A stretch of DNA of 64,000 nucleotides from Phaffia rhodozyma. Lineage: Eukaryota; Basidiomycota; Tremellomycetes; Cystofilobasidiales; Mrakiaceae. Of the stretch, positions 23,401 through 35,547 are shown piece by piece. Position 1 is the stretch's first letter, and every line of letters begins with the position of its first letter. A model generated the notes under the pieces. The model was not told the origin of the DNA. It was given only the letters and a program-made list of their open reading frames with translations, and ran no database searches. The translations under genes were made by a program, and so were the position numbers. The stretch is from contig JACGZH010000004.1 of assembly GCA_014706385.1 (NCBI GenBank), positions 1,364,001 through 1,428,000 of the forward strand, in the 5' to 3' direction.

Positions 23401-25559
23401 GATAGACCAGTTTCCGGTGGAGATAGCTCGGACAAAACCAGAGGTGATGAAATCAGAGTGCATTCGGAAGGCTTTGAGCGCGTCAAACTCGGTAGCTCTA
23501 TTAGGCTTCTTTAGCACCTTGTCGATGTTAAGCTTGAGATCAGAGTTAAACTTTTTGAATAGATCCTCGAACAGGAGAGAAAGGAGTTGACCAGCCCTGT
23601 ATAGACGCGTGAAGTATTGCAGCAACGAATGAGATAGACTGTCTAGTCATTCCATGATTAAAGGCCATGTTGAGGAACGCTACTCACAATTCTAATCTCT
23701 TGTTACCAACGTAATCTCTATCGTCCACATTCTTGTCGTTTTTCATTGCCATGATAACTCTTCTAGCCATCGTAGCCACATAGATTGCCTTCGGTCTGAA
23801 GTTGCCTTGCTCGACAGGAACGTGGGCAACGATGATGGTCGAGAAGGCATCGATGGCTTCTTCTGCAATAGTCCGGCGGGAAGTCATGATCTTTCGGTTA
23901 ATTTTGACACGAGATCCAATGTAGTCGAGCGCTTGACGGATAGTGAACACTTTAGACCTTTGTGTGGTGAATCCGGAGTATTTTGTATAACAAAGAACAT
24001 TAAGCCTTTCGTCAGCTTTATGTCGATATGATAGTGTTCAGAGAAACGTACATAGCAGCATCCTCTAAGTTGACCGCAAAATCGTTGTGAAAACTTTCAT
24101 CATTTCCACAGATCAATTGGAGGATTTCCTTGTCTGACTGGCATCCCAGCGCCTTCATAGCGATCGCAATTGGAATCTAGAAGAGAGCGCGCGTAAGTCA
24201 TGTTAAGTTGACTTTCGCCTCAACCTTAAGTTGACGCTTGAAAAAGATCGAAAAAAGATTCTTACATCTTCATGGAGGGAGTTGTGTCGTAGATATAATT
24301 TGCCGTTCTTGGTGACTACATACGTCTTCGATTTTCGTTCGTGCGTCGACCTAAACAGAATTGGACAGGTATATCAGACAGATGCGAAAAGACAAGCTTG
24401 AGAATAGATTGCATAAGGAACTTACGACTGCACGGAGGCCATGACCAAACCTTTCCGAGGATCTGTCTCAACGATGATTCTGTTCTTAGACAGCTGCTCT
24501 TGAACCAAGATGACCTATATCCAGAATAAATCCACGTCGAAACTTAGCTATACGTTCACTCTGTGTTCTCGGCTTCCTCGTTTCTATTTGTATTACGCTC
24601 ACCTTCTCTGTACCCTTGACAACAAAGTAACCTCCTGGATCTAACGGGCATTCTGTCATTGCCGCCAACTGAGCTTCATCTTTCCCCTTCAAAACACATT
24701 TGTTACTCCTCAGCATGATTGGCAAACGACCGATTGGCTCGCCTCGACGACGGATGATTTGCTTTCCACGCATGTATTCCAGGTCAACATAAATTTGAGC
24801 GGAGTATGTTGTGTCACGAAGTCGACACTCATGGGGCGTGATTGTTCGGTCGATTGCTTCAGCGTCCGTTCGTTCGGGTGCGCCAACTCTGATATCGGTA
24901 TATCTGAGCCAGAACCGGGGGTCGATATCCGAGGTGACCTTATTATTAGCTTTGAGGATTTCCTTAATCTCCACCTCAACGAACTGATAGATCCAAGAAG
25001 CCCAAAGGTTATGTTAGTGGAGTTTGATATCAACTTTGGTGAAAGAAATTTGGCACAGAGCTACGAACTAAGCCAGAGAAGGAGAGAAAAGGAGAGTCAG
25101 TCAGCATTAACTATAGACGAATGGACGGGCTGAATTTAGAAAGTGGTTCGCGCCGCACCATGATCGAACGATTCCAGATGCTGCTTGACAAGACCTTTGA
25201 CCTTCAGAAAGGCCGGGAGAAGGAGCCATTTATCCTTTTTGAGGTTGAATCGTGATATCATAAACAAAGTTAGAATGGTTGGCTCAATAGCCAGAGTATA
25301 CGATCTGATATCCGAGGAAAGCGTAAAGGATGGAACAAACCTCAACCGACTTGATCTCATCTGACAAGCCTTTGCCCTTCCACATCTTCTTCTCCGTAGA
25401 TGCCCAAGCCATTTCATCTTCATCTACACCGTATCCATTCGCTTTTGAGTAATCGATATCCTTTTCTGGCGAGGGCAATGAAGGGTCAGTATTTGCGGCG
25501 GTGGCCCCTGCTATTGACGCTGATCCTGCCTCTGCCTTGGAGCGTTTTCGAGCCTGCAT
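20468..25559 (-). CDS. RPC2: RNA polymerase III second-largest subunit
   Basis: Catalytic-core subunit of Pol III (RET1/RPC128 in yeast). Seventeen exons from 25559: 25341-25559, 25160-25234, 24603-24983, 24426-24514, 24266-24350, 24052-24176, 23688-23957, 23115-23596, 22766-23037, 22242-22682, 22077-22156, 21563-21981, 21096-21483, 20904-21011, 20735-20813, 20608-20646, 20468-20479 (1187 aa; yeast 1149). Pol III-type signatures are '[20 protein letters not shown]', '[13 protein letters not shown]', '[20 protein letters not shown]', '[20 protein letters not shown]', '[13 protein letters not shown]' and the zinc-binding 'CEKCGLMG...CSYC'. The last coding exon is 12 nt (Asp-Ala-Val-stop). I chose the ATG at 25559 because the frame upstream lacks an ATG; upstream open codons and a possible 5' UTR intron (25716-25761) make the start less sure. 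The exon 2/exon 3 junction has no canonical donor (see findings). Confidence 0.95.
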
Positions 25560-25899
25560 GGCTTTTTGGTATACACTGAAAAGATCGAAAGGTGTCCGAG
25601 TACAAGAAGGATGTGTTCGTACGTTCCCAGAGGATGGGAGGACGGGAGAATGGCCTAACTCGTCGATGAATGATGATGGTGCAAGCAAGTCAAAAGAACC
25701 AAAAGAATAATTTAGCTAGGGCGAGAAAGCAGAGTAGTAACCGGATACTTAGTTGACTTACCTGTTAATTTTTGAATTGTATGTATTCTGATAACTCTAT
25801 AACCCTAACTTCATTAGTCACTTGTCGTCAATGATATCATACATACCTAAATCGTGTTGATCAATACTATTGAGGATACCTACCCTCATATTGCACATT
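25560..25899. other. Divergent promoter region, RPC2 / LCL3
   Basis: 340 bp between divergent start codons. On the minus strand it holds a possible short 5' UTR intron of RPC2 (GTAAGT donor, about 25716-25761). Confidence 0.4.
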
Positions 25900-27377
25900 A
25901 TGACCTGGCTGTTCTCTCTCCGTTCTCCTCAATCTCCACCTCCATCTCCACCGTTAGACTCTACGTTCTCCTCTGAGAATTTGCTATCTGTTCCCTCCCA
26001 AATTTCTCATGTTGTCGGTCGGCTTTCACCTCTTCAACAGGCCTCGCTTTCAGCCTGCCTCGCGTGCGGCGCGACAATTGGCGCATTCTACAGCTACCGG
26101 TTCGGATGGAAACGCATCAAAACAGCTGACTTCGTTACTCCAGAGATGCTGAATGGCAAGAAATGGATCAGAGGAAGAGTTACTAGGTTTATAGAATCTC
26201 GTTCTCTCTTCCCCTTCACCGCGTTAAAGAAAGGCTGACCGTGATATTGTCTTTCAGTGTAGGGGACGCGGATAACTTTCGAATATATCATACCCCTGGC
26301 CCTTTCTGGTCGTACCCTTTCAAATTGAGACAGATTCCCAAAGACTCTAAAGGTATCACTTCTTCCCTTTCGCATTATCCGAGCTTTAGTAAAGATATAC
26401 ATATATGTAATTAAGCGCGTGCCTACGCCTACACATACCCGCACGAGCGTTCAGTTGATCCTTGTCTATGTTTTGTCCAACATGTCTGGAGCCCTCAGAG
26501 GAGAGACCATTCATATCAGAATAGGTTTGTTCTATGCTTATGCTTCATCGGTTGACTGCAGCTGAATGATTTCGTTTTGTCTTCGTTCTATATAGCTGGC
26601 GTGGACGCTCCAGAAGTACGCGACTTTTAGCCTTCTTCCGACGATCGCGCTTTCATGAATCAACGGCTCACTGACACCTAACTCAGGCAGCTCACTTTGG
26701 TCGACCAGCCCAACCTCTCTCAGCAGAGGCGCTCGCATTTCTGAAATCTGAAATCGAAGGTCAAGATGTCGACTGCTTGCTCTTCAGTAGAGATCAATAT
26801 GGCCGCATTGTATGTTTCATTTTGTTTTGTTTTCGATACTCTCTCCCGCAATCTGATGATTAGAATTTTTTTTGGTTCCTACTTTATCTCTCAAAAAATG
26901 TCATGAAGGTCGCCCTACCTCTCATCCCTCGCTCAAATTTTCCATTTCTCCCCTGGAAAGTTCTTCCGTTAAGGATGCTTCGAGCAGGCTGGGGTGCAGT
27001 ATATACAGCTGGTGGAGCGCAGTATGGGTATATTGGTTTGGAATCTTTTCAGGCCGCAGAAGCCTATGCTAAGTTCGTTTTCCCTTCGTTTCTTACCATC
27101 TGGTCGTATTCAGGGATCTTATATCATGTTCTTTCTCTATGACCCTTACAACAGGAGACGTAAATTAGGGATTTGGTCTCTGGGTAACAAACTTGAAAAA
27201 CCAGACGCCTACAAACGTCGGATTGCTCTTCTCGAGGCCGCTTCTAATTCAACATCTACGACTTCATTGTCTTCTCCAGAATCTCGAGGAGGTATGTTTG
27301 AGCTCAAGGTGTTCAGCAAGGGAGGTTGGAGGCGGACGTTATGGAGAGGGTTGAGAAAAACTTTTGGATCATTATAA
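25900..27377 (+). CDS. LCL3: Probable endonuclease LCL3 (staphylococcal-nuclease fold)
   Basis: Fungal Lcl3 is a membrane-anchored SNase-like protein located at mitochondria. Seven exons: 25900-26186, 26258-26352, 26492-26524, 26596-26615, 26687-26809, 26909-27072, 27155-27377, giving 314 aa. A hydrophobic segment (about residues 52-69, around 'SACLACGATIGAFYSY') is the membrane anchor. The SNase core follows: 'VGDADNFRIYHTPG', 'RGETIHIRIAGVDAPE', 'AAHFGRPAQPLSAEAL', 'DQYGRIVALPLIPR' and 'LRAGWGAVYTAGGAQYG'. The Asp and Arg/Glu positions of the nuclease site appear present in these motifs. Exon 4 is only 20 nt, and the splice restores 'IRIAGVDAPEAAHFG'. The in-frame TTG upstream was not used, because an ATG ('MTWLFSLRSPQ') lies 30 nt downstream of it. 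The gene diverges from RPC2. Confidence 0.9.
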
Positions 27378-28282
27378 ATGTCCTATATATTTGCGAACAC
27401 AATACATACACATCCGCCGAATGAGGTTGCACTGACCTTTTGAAAGACATTTTGCAGAGATCCATGCAAAAAGGAGAGAGTGGTCATGCTATAGCGAGTT
27501 TCAACATGAAGCGGTGGTGAATTATGGGAGAAACAACAGACAAGGATAAATGACCGTAGAGGGATGACCAGAGATGTATGGAAGAACGGAATAGGTATAT
27601 ATGTTAAAGGCCTTAGCCTGAATGAACGTAATGTAACAAAAATAGTCATAAGAGGAAGTGAGGGAAAGAAGTAAATTTATAAAAATGCCTCAGGGTGGGG
27701 GCTTTGTGGATTCTAGGTTGGTCGTGAAGATATACATAAACTGGTAGACAGTAGAGTAATAATTTGTACATAGACTTGTGAATTGAAAGAACAAACAGTA
27801 AAAACGTGTTTGCTGAATAAGAAAAACATGAACATGAGAGAAAGATGATGTATGATGGTGAAGTAAAAGAGAACAGTGTACGCATATCATCTTGAAGTGT
27901 TGTATCAACGTCGGCAATGTGAGTGGAGGGTCTGACCTCCCTTGTCAGTTTCTGCGAATTAGAAATGCAAACAAGTTTGTGTTAGATGACGATGTGAGAG
28001 GAACAACTCACCTGGAGAACAGAATGAAGCTGGCTAGACACCAAATGTCCTTACTATGTGTTGCTTGAAGCCAGATAAGTTTCTATCTTCTGAGCCGAAT
28101 ATCTACTCCTCTGTGCTAGATCCACCTAGCCACCCTTCTCCGCTCTCCAAAGCGCGTGCTGTCATTGAACTTTACCCCATAATCACGAGTGGAGAAGAAC
28201 GAGTCAAGAACAACAGATCGAGGAAGCCTCTCATTAGATCAGCTTCACGAGGAGACAGTTTTATGGATAGTAGACCGATTAT
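27378..28282. other. Convergent intergenic region, AT-rich
   Basis: 905 bp between the stops of LCL3 (+) and the J-domain gene (-). No frame shows conserved sequence. A GT-AG-like pair on the minus strand near 28010-28020 and a possible donor (GTTACA, near 28300) leave open that the J-domain gene has another 3' exon here. Confidence 0.4.
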
Positions 28283-29724
28283 TCACAGTGTCGCATGTAA
28301 CCTCGGTCCTAATAGTCCAGCTACCAACCTAGCTTGTTCCAATTCCTTGTGACTCGGAACGTCCGACTTCATGTCTTCATCAATGACTTCAATCTCTCCT
28401 TGCTTGCCTACTGGATATTCACTCGAATGACCAGAGTTTGTACGATGATCCGTTGTTGGTTTGATGGCGTTTCGGCCGACTGGATTGTTAGGCTGAATGG
28501 ATGCTAGTCGTCTACGTTCTTCGACGAATCCAGACTCAGCCTCGTCCTTCATTTTATTGTCGAGCACAAGAGGTCTTTTCCAGAAATAACAAATAGCGAG
28601 GTGTTATCGGATAAATCAACATACAAGATTCGCCATTCTTGGGATTGGTCAGGCCGAACTCACATTGAAATGACAACCCTAGTCAGTTGAAGTCCTAATC
28701 GAAGTCTACCTCTGAGATCCAACCAGCGCAGACTTCTTAGACTAGACTGAATCTCATACAGCCTGATCAGCTCAAACCGGACGACCCGAGTATAACCACT
28801 CTGACGAATCATAATTTCTCGGATGCGACGAAACACTCCTTCCAGGTGGTCTACCGCATCTGGGCTGATGGTCAAACCGGGAGCCGTCTCATTGATAAAT
28901 GCTTTTGTACAACGGAACACAAGGAGACGTAAGTATCGGTGACATCCAAAGCGTTTCCTTTGAGAAAACTATAGATCATAGAAAAAAGACAAGAGGACGG
29001 ACCGAAGAAGCTCCTGAGGGTTCGAAAGTCCCCGTCGAGAAACTCTGAAAATACGGCAAACAGTACGTTATGAAGCGTCTCGTCTGGCTGAATTTCTCCG
29101 AGTCCACCGTTGGGGGTCCAGAAATTGGAGTCGTACATTGTCGAAGGATGGGACGAAGGCACCGACGCGGACGTCAAGTCATATCGTTTCCGAGGCTCGG
29201 GGGAGGACAACACGGTATGAGCGAAAGATAGTTTTTGGAAAGCAGCGGTGGCCTCAGGGTTGAACGTAGGAAATTTACTGCGAGATCAACATCCGACCAC
29301 CCCAAATTGAGCAGTCAAGAAGAATGATGTTGAGCTCCCTACCGAATCATGTCCGTGGCATCATGAATGTTGAAGCGAGCAAACAAACTTACTCTGGATG
29401 GACATGTCTACAGCGAGCCAGATATGCTCGCCTGATCTCCTGTTGATCAGCCCGCTTGTGGCAACCGAGGACTTCATAGAGGGTCGAAGAAGTGTTGATC
29501 TGATCGATCAAATTCTTCTTAACCGATGACTCTATACAGAATCGAATATTTCGGAAAACAAGGTTTGGACGTCGATGAGCTTGCCATCAAAGGAATGAGC
29601 CATGAACCTCCCGCCTCTCCTTCCAACTATCTTCCCTTTTGCTCTGTCTCTTGACTTTGCTTGTTATCCCCCAGCCCAGAAGATAAGAAACAGGGCACTA
29701 ACCCTTTTGAACACGTCCAGACAT
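28283..29724 (-). CDS. J-domain (DnaJ/Hsp40) protein, uncharacterised
   Basis: Five exons from 29724: 29703-29724, 29393-29531, 28999-29277, 28664-28957, 28283-28574 (341 aa). The start codon lies on a 22-nt first exon. Splicing joins 'MSGRVQK' in frame to 'ESSVKKNLIDQ'. The J domain spans roughly residues 20-90 with 'LYEVLGCHKRADQQEIRRAY', the essential HPD tripeptide ('CRHVHPDKFP', where the D codon is created by splicing) and 'RKRYDLTS'. It should therefore be able to stimulate an Hsp70 ATPase. C-terminal to it are 'GGLGEIQPDETLHNVLFAVF' and a basic helical stretch 'RGRLRLGLQLTRVVIS'. There is no zinc-finger or Gly/Phe region, so it is a class C J-protein. I cannot name the subfamily or location. 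The 3' end could include a further exon. Confidence 0.72.
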
Positions 29725-30102
29725 CGTTCGCCTCTTTCAGGCCACCAGACTGGCAGAAAGGTACCGAATACAGGCTCGTAAATATGAGGTTGACCTCTGG
29801 ACGTATATGCTCTGAACGTCCTCTCTTCTCAGAAAACTATCTACACGAGAGGGAGAAGACAAGACCTGGGTGAGAATTATAGAGCGCACTGTATCTCGTT
29901 GAGCAACAGAAACAGTCGAGTGTTGAGTCGTCTAAAGCGAGAAAGAGGTAAGCATGGATGGGCTTGTGTTCCCCAGCCAAATGAATGATGCGCGGGTAAT
30001 CGATCACATGCTTTTGTTGTTCGCTGACTAAGCGAGCATAATCGGAATCCTAGTAACTAACTACAGCTGATAAGAAGATTGTTTTGATATTTAAGCTCTT
30101 GC
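29725..30102. other. Intergenic region between J-domain gene and TAH18
   Basis: 378 bp with no gene seen. It should hold the J-domain gene promoter and the TAH18 3' end, since both genes are on the minus strand. Confidence 0.4.
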
Positions 30103-32672
30103 TTAACTCCAACATTCTTCACACAACCTTCCTTCTTCCTCCATTTGTTCCATGTACCGTTTGCCTTCATCCTCCGTCATCTTTCCAATCTCCATCAAGC
30201 AGAATAGTAGGGCAGCCCTAACAGCTCGAGGCATAGCGTTTGACGATCTGTTTGTGTAGATGAAAACCCAGATGATTGTCAAAGGCCATTCATCCAGATG
30301 AGAAGATCGATGAAAGACTCACCCGGAGATATAAACATGCGCGTTCTCTTCAGTCAGTTTGGTATAAAGTATGTGAGCATCTTGTTTTATTAGGTGTTGG
30401 ACATATATTTTATCCTCCTAAAAGATAACAGAGAGCAAATATACATTTTCAGTCCCTCTGCTCGTAGTGAAAGGGGAAGGTGAAAGACGAACCTGATCTC
30501 GAGAAGCAGCGACCCTCAGTCGGAGACCGCCTGCTTTCTCCATACGCATCCAATCAGACTCATACAGGTAATCTTTGGATAGAGATCGACATCCAAAATA
30601 CAACGTGTTGTCTATTTGCGTCCCAAACACATAATCAGCTTTGAAAGTGGTGATAGAGTTTCAAGCAAATAAAGGAGGAGACACATACCGTACGCTTTTT
30701 CTAAAAGACGGTGCTCGAGGAAAGCCCTAAGAGGTGCAACACCTGTGCCTGGTCCAACTAGAATGATAGGTACTTTGGGATTCTGAGGCACGGTCATCGT
30801 GCCAGAGACGACTCTTATCGGACACGAGGAGCCTACACGCGACAGGTTTGATGCAGAGTTCGTCAGCTGGAATCAAGATGAAGAGTGTCAAAGTTCTGTC
30901 TCTCGACATACCAAGCGGAAGAGAGCGAAGCCAGCTTGTGAGTAGACCGGCTCTAGGAACCTTGAGAGACGTCTTGTAATTCACCATAGCAATACAAAGC
31001 TGGATCTTTCCCGGATGAGTCTATTGATCAAAGAGAGATACATCAAACCAAGCGAACTGAGTATGGATGATTACACAGATCAACACTGATAGAGAAGAGA
31101 AACGATTCACAGTTGAACTTCCGGCGATCGAGAATTCTCTTCGTCTAATCCTTCCGAGTACTTCAGGGAGATAATCCAAAGGAATTTTGATTCCTTTGAA
31201 GTCAGACAGAACCTCGAGCAGCATCCGGCGAGGTTTGGTCGAATAGTCGTAAATGTCGTCCTATGATAGAAAGAAATAAGACATACGTTGTCTAAGTCTG
31301 GCTTGTCTGGAAATCACTATGACCGCTTATGAGAATGAAGAAAAAAACTTACGCCTCCTTCGTTCACATCTAAGAACTCATCAAGCCGTTCGACTTCCCT
31401 TGGATCAGTGGCAAATAGTCTGAGCCATAGGAAGAAGCTTCTTCTCGGTACAGCCGTCAAGTCTAAATGATCTCTCAAGAGTGCATAGAGAGTGAATGTG
31501 AGGTCCTTCAAATGACTCGACGGACTATTGACCGACTGTAGATCAGCCGATCCACTGTTTGGTGTCGGTTCAGCTTGGTAGGTCAAAAGAGTCGATGGTG
31601 AGGGAAGATGTGGCTGGAGGGCGAGGAATCGGTCAACAGAACTTGGTGGATTGGAGGGTACGAGCTGAACAATGGATCCTGGAGAGTAACTGTAGTTGCC
31701 CTCATGATCAACCTTTGTCCCTGATCTAGACCAAATCGAAAGTGCACAAGTACAAAGAAGCATAAACTTACATCAAACCAGGTTCGGTATCGATCTCAAC
31801 CTGGCGTACGTCCTGAGGCCAATCTTCGTCTGTCATTCGATCGAACCGAACAAGTTTCCCTGGCATCCACCCCTCACCATCGTCCGGCAGATTCGTTTGC
31901 CCATAAGCGTCTCGCCCGGGCCAGTCATTGGAAAGGTCGATAGATTGTGTACGAGATGATAAATCGGAAAGGGGCCCTAGACTTGCGCGCATAGTTGGAG
32001 GGAAAAGATGTGTTGGAGGAAGAGGATCAGGCGGAAGGGATGAAGGGTAAAACTCTGGGGTGAGTATCTGCGTGATATTGTCCAGGAAGGGAAAGAGAGT
32101 GGCTTCAAGACTGCATGGGACCAGAACAGAAACAAATAAAGAGGGAACGATTAAAAAAGAAACATTATTGATTATTGAGGCCAAACCATTGGACAAGATG
32201 TTAAATGTACTCGCCCGCCAGATGACCTTTCGTCACCCCACCATTCTTTGTCTCTGATCAGCTCTTCCGCTCCTAGCGCAAGTAACCTTCTCCTCAGAAT
32301 TTTTCCAGCCCAGTTGAACCTCTCATAGCCGGAATCTCCTAGGCCGAAGACAGAAAATCTGACTTCATCCAGCACGTCTTCTGGAAGATCTTTTCTCATG
32401 AGCATACTCCATAGCGACCGTATATCCCGTGTTGGCTCCCCGTTGCCTGTGGTGGAAACGATGAACAGAACGGGCCCGGAGAGTAAGGGCAAAGAGACCG
32501 GATCGAATTCGGAGAAGGACAGAGGAGTTACAGAAGGAAGATGATGAAGTCTGAGGTGGCGATACACCGAGAATGCAATATCCTGAGAAGTTCCCGTTTC
32601 GGTTGCGTAGAAGATCTGAATGGGATCCGATTCGTCCGTGTCTTGATGATCGACTGGTAACGTGAGAACCAT
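30103..32672 (-). CDS. TAH18: NADPH-dependent diflavin oxidoreductase (Tah18/NDOR1)
   Basis: Transfers electrons from NADPH through FAD and FMN to Dre2/anamorsin, feeding cytosolic Fe-S cluster assembly. Nine exons from 32672: 32227-32672, 31772-32110, 31353-31725, 31111-31260, 30912-31020, 30689-30832, 30493-30611, 30323-30417, 30103-30247 (639 aa; yeast 623). The flavodoxin domain shows 'IFYATETGTSQDIAF', 'FIVSTTGNGEPTRD' and 'FSVFGLGDSGYERFN'. The FAD domain has 'RREFSIAGSS' and 'IQLCIAMVNYKT'. The NADPH part has 'IILVGPGTGVAPLRAFLEHR', 'LYFGCRS' and the C-terminal 'ENAHVYISGSSNAMP'. Junctions were set by frame and motif continuity. For example, the GTCATC donor at the end of exon 1 gives 'WWGDESLEATLFPFLD'. 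It shares a 588-bp divergent promoter with UBC7. Confidence 0.93.
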
Positions 32673-33260
32673 TCTGAGACTTTCTATCTATCTATCGGAG
32701 GCCTGTATGAACCAGGCTTGATATTTCCTGTTCTCTCTCTCTCTATCTTCTCTCGGAGAAGTCCTTGAAAGAAAGCGGGAATATATATGCGTATGTGAGT
32801 GCGATCGTATGGTGTGTAAGTGTGCGTAAGGAGACGAAAGGAACGAAAAATAATCTTGATCAGATAAAGACTCGGCTACGCAGTCCTACCGATTCCCTTC
32901 GCTTGAGCAAAGCAGATAGCGCCGCTCTTTCTTCAGAGCAAGCCTGTATCCTGATACTGTTTGATATCTACCATTCCGTACAAGTTATAGTCCAACCCTA
33001 TCATATATTTTAATGAGGTCTAGAAGAATTGAAACAGAGGATGAACAGGATGAACCTATCTCCTGCTCTATCTGAGCGTAGGCTGAAGGCTTAGGGTCGG
33101 TCTGGGGGACTTGGGTTTGAGCGGCAGATGTTTATCCGATCAAATCAATCCTGAGATCGTTTCCTCGTCACATCAAGCTCTTTCTACTTTATTCCTTTCA
33201 TCTTCCATACCTACGTGTATTCTCCGCTCTCAAATCCCCATCAAATCTTAGCCAAGATCT
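32673..33260. other. Divergent promoter region, TAH18 / UBC7
   Basis: 588 bp between divergent starts. It contains CT-rich pyrimidine patches (about 32727-32755 and 33180-33235), the latter just upstream of UBC7. No gene is seen. Confidence 0.45.
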
Positions 33261-34966
33261 ATGTCGTCCAACCCGAGCTCAAGAAAAGGAACTCCAGCAT
33301 CATCCGCTAATGCTAGTATTATCCTCAGGAGACAGCTCATGGGTCAGTTGTCTATGTGATGATCTTCATCCTGTTATACATTTGCCCTTTCGAATCTTTC
33401 CCTTCAGGCCAATCGAGTTCGTTCAGATAGATGGAAGAAGCTATAGTATCGCCTTCTATGGACGTGTCATCTAGTAAAACCGATCTGAGCATCAGTCTTT
33501 GGACAGGAAATCATCGACCCTTGCCACCACATGTCGTCCTCATCAATCTCTTGCCTGATATCTCTTCTACCTTGTCTCTTACTGACACACTTTCTTTCTC
33601 TTTTCTTTGTCTATTTCGTTTGGATTCTTCTTTCCTCGAACAGAGCTCCGCAAACGACCTGTCGATGGGTTCTCAGCAGGCTTAGTAGATGATGATAACT
33701 TGCTTGAGTGGGAGATTTTAATCATCGGGTAAGTCCATGTGCCTGCAGTGGTTTATTTATGCCCAGGAGGTATCCAATGGAGAACACAAGAGTGGGGGTT
33801 TCGAGTGTGTTCAATATTCTAGCACAATTAAGCAACACTGATTGCAGACAGAACGGGTCAATTTGATAATCGAATCCATGACTGGACTGTCCTCCCTTGG
33901 TGAAGGATCTGAGCTGACCATCAAACTGTGTATCTTGGTTTTGGTTATGAATTGTCGATGCAATCTACAGACCAGCAGATACTATATAGTGAGCCTCAAA
34001 TTGTTGATTCTTAATATGCTTTCTAGTGCATTTACTAATTCTACACTGTTCGATGCTTTCCGTCAAACCAATTGACCTTGCCATCTTCAGTGAGGGAGGA
34101 TTACTCAAGGCCCGAATGTCATTTCCTCCCGAATTTCCTCTTCTACCTCCGACCATGACTTTCACGACCGCAATGTGGCATCCCAACAGTGAGACCAAAG
34201 AATTATGTCCCTCTTTCTCTCATTTTTCCTCAGATAAACTCATCATGTTCTTGTGTGATTACAGTTTATCCTGATGGCAAAGTGTGCATCTCTATCTTAG
34301 TACGTTTCGGCGCGCGCTCCTTACACTTGTCTGGCCCGGATTATGTATACCCGCTGGCTAACAAATAGCTCCTAATATCATTGTCACACGACCTACATGC
34401 AATTCAGCATGCGCCTGGAGAGGACCAGTGGGGATATGAGGATGCAAACGAACGTTGGCTTCCTGTACACACTGTAGAATCTATCGTAAGCCATCGCTTC
34501 ATAATCCCGCCTGTCTAGATCGAGTGCTGTTTTGCGAAGAATTCTTATATTGAGCCAATCTCATGATCTTCACCTACCTTCAGCTTGTTAGTGTTATCAG
34601 CCTGTTGTCGCAGGATATTCCAAGTTTAGATTCTCCAGCCAACGTGGACGCAGCCGTGCGTTCTTTTTTGTTCTGCACACTTCATTCGCGCCTTTTCTTT
34701 GCCGAAGAAACTCCTCTTGCTTTCATTTAGAACTAACTAGTTGGGTTCTCTTATACTTGCACAACCATCCGGCGGGTTTGTGGCGTTCATAGAAAGAGGT
34801 CCGGGAAGATCCAGCAGGTCAGTCTTTTCTTCCACTCTCATCAACTCTCAAGATACCCTACTTACCAATCTCGCTGTTTTGGCCTCTAATCTAATTGGAA
34901 CACAAAGGTTACAAGAAGAAAGTTCGACGGCTCGTACGACGCAGTGCTGAAGAAGCTTACGACTGA
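33261..34966 (+). CDS. UBC7: Ubiquitin-conjugating enzyme E2, Ubc7/UBE2G2 class
   Basis: E2 enzyme of ER-associated degradation, working with Hrd1/Doa10-type ligases and Cue1-type recruiters. Nine exons: 33261-33342, 33644-33728, 33971-33988, 34091-34188, 34265-34299, 34408-34485, 34584-34655, 34793-34817, 34908-34966 (183 aa). Core motifs are 'LRKRPVDGFSAGLVDDDN', 'EGGLLKARMSFPPEFPLLPP', the HPN-containing 'MWHPNIYPDGK' and the catalytic Cys in 'GKVCISILHAPGEDQWGYE'. The acidic insertion after the active site (GEDQ...EDANERW) distinguishes the Ubc7/UBE2G2 group. Exon 3 is only 18 nt and is needed to supply 'PADTIY' between 'LIIG' and 'EGGLL'. A short Ser/Thr-rich N-terminal extension precedes the E2 fold. 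The C-terminal helix is Lys/Arg-rich. Confidence 0.93.
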
Positions 34967-35547
34967 ATGTTCTCTGCTTTTCTTCCATGTTTCTACTGTT
35001 TTTGAGTTCTCTCTTTGTTGATTCACGGTCGCGTCTCCGCTCTTGACTGTTCCCGATCTATACCAGCTATACATTTCGTACAACCAATCTTCCTTCCATC
35101 GCGACTTCCCTACTTTTCATCCTGCACTTCGCTTTTCTTCTTTTGTTTTACAGTGCCCTCTTCTGCCGTACTTTCACATCTATTAAACGAATGCTAGCTA
35201 TCTCAATCTCATGGCACAGGGTATTTCCTGACCAAGCCTTCCTTGCATCGTATCTAATAGGGCTCATGATCAACGGGTAATGTAGTCGTTAGCCATCAAA
35301 AACAGTGATATCAAATAATCGGTATCAACTAACCACAGACCTTATCGCTAATTGCTCAAAGTGAAAGGCAGGTCTGGTCCAATTCAGATGCAGAAACAGA
35401 AACGCGTTGGAAAAAGGAGATGTAACGTTGAGTTGAAACACAAAATAGGAAGAGAGCTACACTCATCATTCCTCCTCCTCTCAACGTATCCTGTTTCTTC
35501 TCATAACTTTGATCAGTATCTTCAAGGGCGAAGGGGTCCAACCCACT
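34967..35547. other. Intergenic region upstream of APC1
   Basis: 581 bp between UBC7 and APC1 (both +). It must contain the UBC7 3' end and the APC1 promoter. Upstream in-frame codons exist from about 35509, but the first ATG with clear coding downstream is at 35548. Confidence 0.4.

Noticed and set aside
25560..25688. Upstream extension of RPC2 from a TTG at 25688
   Set aside because: No ATG in frame upstream, and the ATG at 25559 gives an N-terminus of normal length for Pol III subunit 2. The open codons may be 5' UTR.
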